Origin: a virus
DNA length: 32,432 nt
Reading direction: 5' to 3' (one strand)
IMG/VR virus record: IMGVR_UViG_3300045999_007603
Span: 1 to 32,432 of that record
Part shown: positions 12,703 through 19,476 of the stretch, piece after piece
Numbering within the stretch: the stretch's first letter is position 1
Layout of the letters: every line of letters starts with the position of its first letter
Notes under the pieces: generated by a model
What the model saw: the letters and a program-made list of their open reading frames with translations, nothing else
Told to the model about the DNA's origin: nothing
Databases searched by the model: none
Program-made: the position numbers and the translations under genes

Positions 12703-14022
12703 ATGGCACTGACCGACACCATCAGCGCGCTGTTCCGGCGCCTCTCCCGCAGTGGGCAGACCGCAGATACAGCGGTCGCTGCCTCGCCCGTGACTACGCT
12801 GGACGACACGCCGCAGCCGTTGCGCATCGGGTGGACGCAGAGCAGCCCGTTCCGCGTGGATCGCAGTCGCAAGGCCATCGTCGAGGAGTGCCGGCGTCTC
12901 TACGAGCACGACCCGCGCATCCGGCGCATTCTGAAGAGCGTGTCGGCCGATGTCGTCAAAGGCGGCTACACGGTGACGGTGCGCAACGACCGCCGCGCCG
13001 AGGAGATCGCCGCGGCGCAGGAGCAGCGCCTGAAACTGACGTCGCGCCTCGACGACTGGACGCGGCTGTGCTTCATCGATGGTGATCTCTTCCTCGAAAT
13101 CGGCGTCAGCCAGGTCGGACAGATCGCGGCCATCACGCGAAAGCCGACGCTCGAGATGGTGCGCAACAGCAACCACATTGACATGTTCGACGATCCGGAA
13201 CGCGCGTTCTACTGGGTCGGCGATGCCGGCGAGTTCGCGTACGGCAACGAGCCGCCGCGCGGCGCCGTCCCGCTGCGGCAGTGGCAGATCATCCATGCGC
13301 GATGGGATCACGACGACGGCCGGCGCTACGGCACGCCGATGTTCCAGACGGCCGTGCAGACGGCAAAGTACGTCAGCGACGGCGAAAAGAACATGGCGAT
13401 CCGCCGCCTCGTGCGCAGCGGGCTGCGCTACGCCCATCGCGTGGAAGGTTCGCAGCAGGAAGTCGAGCGCTACCGCAAGGCCAATCAGGACGCGTTGCTC
13501 GACCCATACGCCGCCGTCACCGACTTCTTTGGCAACAGCACCATCACTCGGCTGGACGGCGACGCCAACCTTGCGCAGTACGACGACGTCATGCACCACG
13601 TGCGCACGCTCGGCCTGGCGTCGCCGATCGCGCTCGGCCTGCTCGGCTACGGGCAGGACTTGAACCGCGACGTGCTCGATGAGCAGCAGCAGCAGTACGA
13701 GCGCACCCTGGAATCGATGACGGAGTGGCTGCAGGCGCAGATCGTCGAGCCGCTGCTTCATCTGGAGTGGATGCTGCACGGCATCTACCCCGACGGGATC
13801 GACTACGAGATCGTGTGGAAAGCGAAGCAGCCGTTCACGGCTGCAAACCTCAAGCTCGCCGCCGAGGCCGGCCTTGCGCTGCAGACGCTCGGCTACGACC
13901 CGGAGACGGTGCATGCCATGCTCACGCGTTTCATGCCCGGGCTGGCCGCGATTGCCCCGGCGCCGCCGACGCCGATGGAGACGTCGCCGGCTTCGATCGC
14001 CGCTGCGCTGGGGGCGCCGTGA
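12703..14022 (+). CDS. Portal protein
   Basis: 439 residues, ATG 12703 after GGAGGCTGAC. Portal features: early segment EECRRLYEHDPRIRRILKSVSADVV, wing strands (FIDGDLFLEIGVSQVGQIAAITRKPTLEMV), REWQIIHARWDHDDGRRYGTPMF-type sequence around residue 195, and the clip/stem helix region with QQQQYERTLESMTEWLQAQIVEPLLH. It forms the dodecameric ring through which DNA is packaged. Unusually it is encoded after, not before, the capsid gene. The stop overlaps the GTG of the MuF-like gene. Confidence 0.85.
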   Translation: MALTDTISALFRRLSRSGQTADTAVAASPVTTLDDTPQPLRIGWTQSSPFRVDRSRKAIVEECRRLYEHDPRIRRILKSVSADVVKGGYTVTVRNDRRAEEIAAAQEQRLKLTSRLDDWTRLCFIDGDLFLEIGVSQVGQIAAITRKPTLEMVRNSNHIDMFDDPERAFYWVGDAGEFAYGNEPPRGAVPLRQWQIIHARWDHDDGRRYGTPMFQTAVQTAKYVSDGEKNMAIRRLVRSGLRYAHRVEGSQQEVERYRKANQDALLDPYAAVTDFFGNSTITRLDGDANLAQYDDVMHHVRTLGLASPIALGLLGYGQDLNRDVLDEQQQQYERTLESMTEWLQAQIVEPLLHLEWMLHGIYPDGIDYEIVWKAKQPFTAANLKLAAEAGLALQTLGYDPETVHAMLTRFMPGLAAIAPAPPTPMETSPASIAAALGAP

Positions 14023-15230
14023 TTCAGGCCGCAGTGCAGTACCGCATCCAGTACGGCGCGCAGCTGCGGCTGCAGCTCTACACGGTGATGCGGACCACCG
14101 AGGCTTTCCAGCGCGCCGCAGACACGGCGCGCGCGCTGCTGGGCAAGGCGGCCGACGCCAACGGCATGGTGTCCGACCTCGCCGTCGGCGCGATCCGGCC
14201 GAAGATCGCCGCGGCCGTCGACGAGGCACTGGCCGAGTGGCAGCGCCTGCTCATCGCCGCGCGGCGCGAATCGGCATCGATCCCGTTCGGCACCATGCGC
14301 GTGATGCATCGGCTCGCCATGCGCGGGCGATCACGGCAGCGCTTCGGCGAGGCCGTGCGCGGCACGCTCGACGACCCCGAGGAGGACGAGTCGATCGACT
14401 ATGTGTTTCAGCCGCAGATCGCCGTCGTGCTGAACGCGGCGACGCGCAACTATCGCGGGGGCTTCTCGGACGCGATCTGGCGCACGAGCCAGCATGCGCG
14501 CGCGGGCGTCAACGGAATGCTCTATCAGGGGATCAGCCAGGGCAAGAGCGCGTGGGACATCGCCAGGATGATCGAGGGATTCCTCGGACCCGGCGGAGAC
14601 TGCCCGCGATGGACGCGCACGCGGTTGTTCAGCCTGACCAAGAAGGATATTGCCGGCGGCAACATGACCGGACTACTCAGCGCGTCGCCGATCACGCAGG
14701 CGATGGGCGCGCAGCCGTGCCAGCCGAAAGGCGTAAGCTACAGCGCGCTTCGGGCGGCACGCAGCGAGATCGCGCGCGTGCAGCACGCCGCTTCGCAGCA
14801 GACCTACCGCGACCAGCCGTGGGTGCAGAAAGAGCAGATCAACCTCAACCCGCAGCACCCGGAGGAGGACATCTGCGACGAGATCATTGCCGCAGGAGAG
14901 GGCGGCAAGGGCGTCTATCCGATCGGCGAGATCAGCCTGCCGATCCATCCCAATTGTCTGTGCTACTCGACGGCCGTGATGATGGACGACGAAGAGTTCG
15001 AGGCGCGCATGGCTGAATGGGAGCGCGGCGGATCGTGGCCGGACATGGACGCGTACGCCGCACGCTACGGCGCCGGCATGGAGCCGCCAATCGCGCCACT
15101 GACGGGCGGCAGCGCGCCGACGGGACCGGCGCTTGATCTGCCGGAGGGCGTGCGCGCCATCGATGCGCTGTCGGCATGGACCGAGGGCGGCGAGGATGAG
15201 CTCGACACGCGCATGGGGTACAACGGATGA
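14019..15230 (+). CDS. MuF-like minor head protein
   Basis: 403 residues from GTG 14019, which overlaps the portal stop (GTGA). The helical first half includes YQGISQGKSAWDIARMIEGFLG, and the C-terminal half carries the MuF/SPP1 gp7 signature LPIHPNCLCYSTAV near residue 310, just after DICDEIIAAGEGGKGVY. Members are minor capsid or injected proteins that sit next to the portal gene, as here. The tail beyond residue 340 is Gly/Pro-rich and probably disordered. Confidence 0.85.
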   Translation: MIQAAVQYRIQYGAQLRLQLYTVMRTTEAFQRAADTARALLGKAADANGMVSDLAVGAIRPKIAAAVDEALAEWQRLLIAARRESASIPFGTMRVMHRLAMRGRSRQRFGEAVRGTLDDPEEDESIDYVFQPQIAVVLNAATRNYRGGFSDAIWRTSQHARAGVNGMLYQGISQGKSAWDIARMIEGFLGPGGDCPRWTRTRLFSLTKKDIAGGNMTGLLSASPITQAMGAQPCQPKGVSYSALRAARSEIARVQHAASQQTYRDQPWVQKEQINLNPQHPEEDICDEIIAAGEGGKGVYPIGEISLPIHPNCLCYSTAVMMDDEEFEARMAEWERGGSWPDMDAYAARYGAGMEPPIAPLTGGSAPTGPALDLPEGVRAIDALSAWTEGGEDELDTRMGYNG

Positions 15231-15640
15231 CGATACGCGAGGACATCGCCGCCGCGATCAGCGGCAACGCGGCCATCATGGCGCTGCTCACCGGCGGGGT
15301 GCACACCGACATCATCGGCCGTCAGACGACGCCTTCGGCGTTCGATGCAACCACGCTCGAGCTCAAGCCGTGCGCCCTGGTGCGCATCGAGACCGAGACG
15401 CCAGTCGGGCCGATCATCCACGGCGTGCGCACGCCCGTCGTGGTGTATCTGTATCAACAGTCCGGCGTGTCCGTGATCGACGCCGCCAAGGACCTGATCT
15501 ACGCGCTGCTGCACCGGCAGAAGGCCGGCGCCCGCACGTGGGAGGTCACGTTTGCCGACGAAGTCAACGACACAACAGACGACGCGCTGCAGTGCAGCAT
15601 GTGCATGCAGCGCTACTACGTCACGCGGCTGCGGCTGTGA
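15227..15640 (+). CDS. Tail terminator/tail-completion protein
   Basis: 137 residues, ATG overlapping the previous stop (ATGA). An N-terminal helical part (REDIAAAISGNAAIMALLTGG) is followed by alternating strands (CALVRIETETPVGPIIHGVRTPVVVYLYQ) and a helix (VIDAAKDLIYALLHR), the alpha/beta layout of gpU/HK97 gp11-like tail terminators that cap the tail tube. It is the last gene before the tail cassette promoter. Confidence 0.7.
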   Translation: MTIREDIAAAISGNAAIMALLTGGVHTDIIGRQTTPSAFDATTLELKPCALVRIETETPVGPIIHGVRTPVVVYLYQQSGVSVIDAAKDLIYALLHRQKAGARTWEVTFADEVNDTTDDALQCSMCMQRYYVTRLRL

Positions 15641-15651
15641 CGTGCGATAAT
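15618..15651 (+). promoter_or_regulatory. Extended -10 promoter with inverted repeat, tail cassette
   Basis: TGC GATAAT (15643-15651) is an extended -10 overlapping the end of the tail-terminator gene. Just upstream lies an inverted repeat ACGTCAC (15618-15624) with GTGACGT (15637-15643), whose 12-nt loop is a direct repeat of GCGGCT. The right arm ends at the TG of the -10, the same geometry as at the capsid promoter. Predicted start near 15658, about 6 nt before the repeated terminator. Confidence 0.55.
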
Positions 15652-15663
15652 CTTTGCAGCTGA

Positions 15664-15714
15664 ATACCAACCGCTTGTGCGGCACTCAATTGCGAGTGCC
15701 GCTTTTTGTTTTCC
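15664..15714 (+). terminator. Repeated terminator element, copy C (upstream of major tail gene)
   Basis: ATACCAACCGCTTGT, GCGGCACTC (15679-15687), loop AATTGC, GAGTGCCGC (15694-15702), T5, GTTTTCC. Nearly identical to copy A over its full length. A strong ribosome site, GAAGGAGGACCACAC, for the major tail protein follows immediately. Confidence 0.85.
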
Positions 15715-15729
15715 GAAGGAGGACCACAC

Positions 15730-16251
15730 ATGCCGAGCTGGGGCAACTACCCGTATGGATGCCGCGAGGTGCGCGTGAAGAACGGCGCTGCGGCAAGCGT
15801 GGCCAACAAAGCCGCGCAGACGCTCAAATTCAAGGAGACGATCGCGTCGGCCAACTTGATGGGCAACGACCGCGTCGTCGCGACGAAGACGTACCTGACG
15901 CATATGGAGCTCGAGTTCGAGGCCGGCGGAATGGACCTCGACTTCTACGCGGCGGTGACCGGGCGCACGGTGACGACCTCGGGCACCGGCGCCGCCGAGG
16001 TGGCGACGATGCCGATCACCGGCGGGGACTCTTTCCCGTATGTGGCGCTGTATGGAAAGATCCTCGGCGAGGGGTCTGATGACCTGCACGTGAAATTCTT
16101 CAAGTGCAAGGTCACCGAGATCGACGGCGAGTTCAAGGAGGGCGGCTTTTCTGTGAACAAGTGCAAGCTGGTCGCCATCCCGGACAGCAGCTCGTCGGAC
16201 AAGGTCGCCGAAATCGTCGCCAACGAAACGGCAGCGGCGCTCCCGGCGTAG
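15730..16251 (+). CDS. Major tail protein
   Basis: 173 residues; ATG 15730 has the best Shine-Dalgarno in the window (GAAGGAGG), fitting a highly expressed tube protein. The beta-rich pattern (VVATKTYLTHMELEFEAGGMDLDFYAAVTGRTVT... DLHVKFFKCKVTEIDGEFKEGGF) matches siphovirus tube subunits such as those of the lambda gpV/HK97 type, which stack in hexameric rings. The own promoter and position before the tail chaperone and tape measure support this. Confidence 0.85.
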   Translation: MPSWGNYPYGCREVRVKNGAAASVANKAAQTLKFKETIASANLMGNDRVVATKTYLTHMELEFEAGGMDLDFYAAVTGRTVTTSGTGAAEVATMPITGGDSFPYVALYGKILGEGSDDLHVKFFKCKVTEIDGEFKEGGFSVNKCKLVAIPDSSSSDKVAEIVANETAAALPA

Positions 16252-16254
16252 CCT

Positions 16255-16668
16255 ATGAGTGAGCCAGACATCGAGGCGCAGGCCGCCGAAAAGCGCAAGG
16301 CGTGGCGCCGCGAGCGCAGGGCCGGAAAGCTGCTCACCACAGCGTCCGGCCTTGTGCTGCGCGTGAAGCGCGCGACGCTGATCGACCTGGTGCGCGCCGG
16401 GCATGTGCCGCAGCCGCTGCTGGGCGCTGTGGATGAACTTTTCAACGCCGGCAGGCTGACGCTGTCGGATGCCGTGCGCTACATGGACGCGGTGGACGCG
16501 ATCGTGCGCGTAGTGGTCGTCGAGCCGCGCATCGTCGACGGCGAGAGCGACAAGGACGACGAGCTCGGTCTGGCGGAAATGACCGCCGACGAAAAGCTGT
16601 CGGTCATCAACTACATCAACTCGACGCCGGTGGGGCTGTTCGCTTTTTTAGGCGACGCGACCAGGTGA
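16255..16668 (+). CDS. Tail assembly chaperone, G-like (shift-site upstream frame)
   Basis: 137 residues starting MSEPDIEAQAAEKRKAW. Helical and charged, with a C-terminal acidic segment and the ending INYINSTPVGLFAFLGDATR. It sits between the major tail protein and the tape measure gene, where lambda has G. Near its 3' end is a T TTT TTA heptamer in the reading register needed for -1 slippage into the 16665 frame, producing a longer G-T-like fusion of about 211 residues. The unshifted product is the abundant form. These chaperones hold the tape measure protein during tail assembly. Confidence 0.85.
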   Translation: MSEPDIEAQAAEKRKAWRRERRAGKLLTTASGLVLRVKRATLIDLVRAGHVPQPLLGAVDELFNAGRLTLSDAVRYMDAVDAIVRVVVVEPRIVDGESDKDDELGLAEMTADEKLSVINYINSTPVGLFAFLGDATR

Positions 16669-16688
16669 CGACGCTGCACATGGTCGCG
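16644..16688 (+). promoter_or_regulatory. -1 ribosomal frameshift signal: slippery heptamer and stem-loop
   Basis: T TTT TTA at 16644-16650 with the zero-frame codons TTT and TTA, the same heptamer used by HIV-1 gag-pol. After a 5-nt spacer comes a stem CGCGACC (16656-16662) with GGTCGCG (16682-16688), 7 bp, 19-nt loop. The -1 frame is open from the heptamer to 16889, while the zero frame stops at 16668. Confidence 0.8.
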
Positions 16689-16889
16689 CAGACGTACGGG
16701 CGGAGGCCGAGCGAGATCGTCGGCATTCGGCAGAGCGCGGCGGCGTATCAATTCGACGTGGCCGTGCTGGCGGCAGTGAGCACGCCGACTGAGGTCGCGC
16801 CGGACAAGCCGGCGCACAAAGACAAATACGTGGTGCCGGCGAATCTTCCGGTGCGACGCATGGCGATCCCCGCCGATGGAGTTTGGTAA
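16665..16889 (+). CDS. Tail assembly chaperone, T-like extension read by -1 frameshift
   Basis: The open frame begins just after the slippery site at 16650 and ends at the TAA overlapping the tape measure ATG. The 74-codon part from the GTG at 16665 (MTTLHMVAQTYGRRPSEIVG...) carries a motif reminiscent of the T part of G-T fusions, helical with a YGRRPSEI turn. There is no ribosome site before this GTG, so I think it is normally made only as the C-terminal domain of the frameshift fusion with the 16255 product. In lambda the T domain binds the tape measure and tube. Confidence 0.75.
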   Translation: MTTLHMVAQTYGRRPSEIVGIRQSAAAYQFDVAVLAAVSTPTEVAPDKPAHKDKYVVPANLPVRRMAIPADGVW

Positions 16890-19066
16890 TGGCGCTACAG
16901 ATCGGATCGGTGCAGGCCGATGTGCGGATCGAGGTCGATCAGGCTGTCGGCAGCCTGCGCGCGGTGCAGGACGCGCTGCGCGCCACCGGGCAGGCCAGCA
17001 CGGCAGCCGGCACGTCCATTCAAGGCGCGGCCGACCGCATCAATCAATCCTTCAAGGGCGCGGGTGTGGGCATCCGCGAAAGCCTCGGCGCCGGGCTGTC
17101 GCAGGCGTCGGCTTTCGCGCGCGGCCAGGCTGATGAGTTCGTCGGTTCGTTTCGCGGCGCGCTTGCTCCAACGATCGGCGCCACAATCGGCGCGGCGTTT
17201 GGCGGTGCCATCGCAGGCGCGGCCGGCGCAGCAATTCAGGCGCTTTCGGCGCAGGTCAACAAATTCATCGACACGGGCGTGGCCATCGGCAAGCTGCAGC
17301 AGGCTACGGGCATGGCGGCGCGCGACCTGTCCGCGCTGTCGCAGATCGCCGCCGAGGGCGAAGTGTCGTTCGACACGTTCCGCGGCGCGATGACGCGGTT
17401 TTCGCGCGTCATCGCCGAAACGAAAGGCCCGAGCGCCAACATGCGCATGGAGCTCATGCAGCTTGCCGATCGATTCGCGGCGATGCCAGACGGGCCGGAG
17501 AAAGCCGCGCTTGCCATGGAGGTGTTCGGCCGACAGGGCGAGGCGCTGATCCCAATTTTGTCGCAAGGGTCGGCCGCGCTGCAGGACTACGCGTCGGAGC
17601 TCGAGGGCACCGGCGCCGTCATGGACGACTCAATGGTCGCGGCCGCCAATCGCGCAGACGACGCGATGGACAAACTGAATCGAACGGGCGAGCGTCTCGG
17701 AATTCAGTTCGCCGACAAAGTCGTCCCGGCAATTACCGTTTTTGGCGAAGCCGCTGCTCTTACAATGCAGCAGACGGAACGCATGGGCGTCGCGGCGTTG
17801 AATGCCGGGAATTTTGGCTCAAACATGGCGCGCGCCATGTCGGGCGCAGCCCAGAGCATGGATGCGGCATCGGCATCGGCGCAGCGGCTTGCGGGGTCGC
17901 TTACCGTCATGTCGGCAGCAGCAAGGCAGGCCGTGGCCGACTACACGGCGCTGCGCGCCGCCGAAGCAGGGCGAGCCGCTGGCATGAACAATGTGCTCAG
18001 CGCCGGTGCGGCTCTCGGCAACGACCTCCAAAAGCAGGCCGATCGCGAGGAGGTGCTGCGCGGGAAAATCCAGCTGGGAAACGAGGCCTACTACGATCGC
18101 TACCGCGCAACGCAGCGCGCCGACATCGAGCAGCGGCGCCTCGAGCGCGGCACGCAGGCGCTGACCGAGGCCGACAAGGAGCTGGACGCATGGCTCGAGC
18201 AGGTCAACGCCTCCCTCGATGGACAGACCGGCGGCGCCGGCCGCGCAGCAAAGGCCACCAAGGACCTCACGACAGAGACGGAGCGCCTAGCCGATGCGAA
18301 CAAGCGGCTCGAAGAGCGCACGAAGGGAATCGGATCGGCGATGGGCATGTCGCTGGAGCCGATGAGCGCGAGCCAGCGCTTCCAGGAGGCATGGAAGATC
18401 GCCACGGGCGAAACGACGCTCGCGCAGCTGCAGCAGGAAGCGGCGGTCAAGGGCGTGATGAAGGCGCTCGAGGCCGGCAGCATCTCGCAGGAGGACGCGC
18501 TTGCCACGCTGCTCAGCCTGCGCGCCGGGCTGCTGGACAACAAGGGCGCAATGGAGCAGGCCGGCGACTACGCCGGGCAGTTCAGCGCCGATGTCGAGGC
18601 GATCCGCGCCGTGGCCGAAAAATCCATCGAAAAGGTCAAAGACTTGTCGCAGGGAATCAACACGCTGCCCAACAGCAAGACGGTGTCGCTGGGCATGCAG
18701 ATCATCGGCAAGGATGATCTCCTCGATGCGCACACGCGGTGGCAGGCGATACAGGACCGCAACGTCAGGCTGAACGTGGAAATCCTCGGCATGGAGCGAT
18801 TGACCGAAATCTGGCGCGGGCTGTTCGGCGGCGCTCCGCCGATCGGCACGCCGAGCGGGACGACGACGACGACGAACCCGCCGGGCGGGACGACCACAAC
18901 GACGACCGACACCGACTACGGCGGCGACGGCGGCGGCGGCGATCGCGTCCGAGGCAGCCGGCAGGCTGTGAACGTCGTGTTCAACGGCCGCGTGTTGGCA
19001 AGCGCCATGACCGACGACACCACGGTGCGCGGCGTGCGCGGCAACGCCCGCAGGAGCTATCGCTGA
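16889..19066 (+). CDS. Tape measure protein
   Basis: 725 residues; ATG 16889 overlaps the previous TAA and has GGAG upstream (an in-frame TTG at 16883 is less likely). Long helical regions, a glycine/alanine-rich hydrophobic stretch at residues about 85-115 (APTIGATIGAAFGGAIAGAA), the typical tape-measure phrase SALSQIAAEGEVSFDTFRGAM and QIAAEG-like repeats, and DAMDKLNRTGERLGIQFADKVVPAI identify it. The C-terminus has a low-complexity Thr/Gly segment (about residues 657-690) before a short conserved end. By the usual scaling of about 0.15 nm per residue it implies a tail near 110 nm. Confidence 0.92.
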   Translation: MALQIGSVQADVRIEVDQAVGSLRAVQDALRATGQASTAAGTSIQGAADRINQSFKGAGVGIRESLGAGLSQASAFARGQADEFVGSFRGALAPTIGATIGAAFGGAIAGAAGAAIQALSAQVNKFIDTGVAIGKLQQATGMAARDLSALSQIAAEGEVSFDTFRGAMTRFSRVIAETKGPSANMRMELMQLADRFAAMPDGPEKAALAMEVFGRQGEALIPILSQGSAALQDYASELEGTGAVMDDSMVAAANRADDAMDKLNRTGERLGIQFADKVVPAITVFGEAAALTMQQTERMGVAALNAGNFGSNMARAMSGAAQSMDAASASAQRLAGSLTVMSAAARQAVADYTALRAAEAGRAAGMNNVLSAGAALGNDLQKQADREEVLRGKIQLGNEAYYDRYRATQRADIEQRRLERGTQALTEADKELDAWLEQVNASLDGQTGGAGRAAKATKDLTTETERLADANKRLEERTKGIGSAMGMSLEPMSASQRFQEAWKIATGETTLAQLQQEAAVKGVMKALEAGSISQEDALATLLSLRAGLLDNKGAMEQAGDYAGQFSADVEAIRAVAEKSIEKVKDLSQGINTLPNSKTVSLGMQIIGKDDLLDAHTRWQAIQDRNVRLNVEILGMERLTEIWRGLFGGAPPIGTPSGTTTTTNPPGGTTTTTTDTDYGGDGGGGDRVRGSRQAVNVVFNGRVLASAMTDDTTVRGVRGNARRSYR

Positions 19067-19476
19067 TGGCGACCGACTACATCATCCTGAGCAGCACCGG
19101 CGCGATCGGCGGCGGCAAGCGCGTGCGCATTTACGCGGCGACCTACCGCGCGTCAAGCGGCGGCGACATCCCAACCGAAATCACGCTCAACGCCAAACGA
19201 TACGGGCCGATCGACGTTGATCTTCCGACCTACACGCTGGATGTGCTCGTGCGGCACACCGAGAGCGACAGTAACTATTTCTCGCTGTCGACGCTGCGGG
19301 CCGTGCGCTTCGGCAGCACGGCCGCCACGCGCAAGCTGAAATACCAGGACCCCTTTGGCACGGCGCATGACGTGCTGTGGACGTCGGCCTGGTCGCCGGC
19401 GCCGGCGCTGGCCAACAATCTCGACGGTAGCGACGGGTGGTACACCATGACCATCCGGCTGGAGGAATACCAGTGA
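19066..19476 (+). CDS. Putative distal tail-type small protein
   Basis: 136 residues; ATG 19066 overlaps the tape measure stop. Beta-rich throughout (YIILSSTGAIGGGKRVRIYAATY..., PIDVDLPTYTLDVLVRHTES, YTMTIRLEEYQ). The position immediately after the tape measure and before the giant tail protein is where distal tail or tail-tip adaptor proteins are encoded. I cannot name a family from sequence alone. Confidence 0.6.
   Translation: MATDYIILSSTGAIGGGKRVRIYAATYRASSGGDIPTEITLNAKRYGPIDVDLPTYTLDVLVRHTESDSNYFSLSTLRAVRFGSTAATRKLKYQDPFGTAHDVLWTSAWSPAPALANNLDGSDGWYTMTIRLEEYQ

Noticed and set aside
12598-14229. 543-codon open frame on the minus strand
   Set aside because: Antisense to gp10-like and portal genes; Arg/Pro/Ala-rich mirror of codon bias.
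18858-18950. Thr/Gly-coding trinucleotide run in the tape measure gene as a satellite repeat
   Set aside because: Short, imperfect ACG/GGC codon runs encoding a flexible linker; no array.
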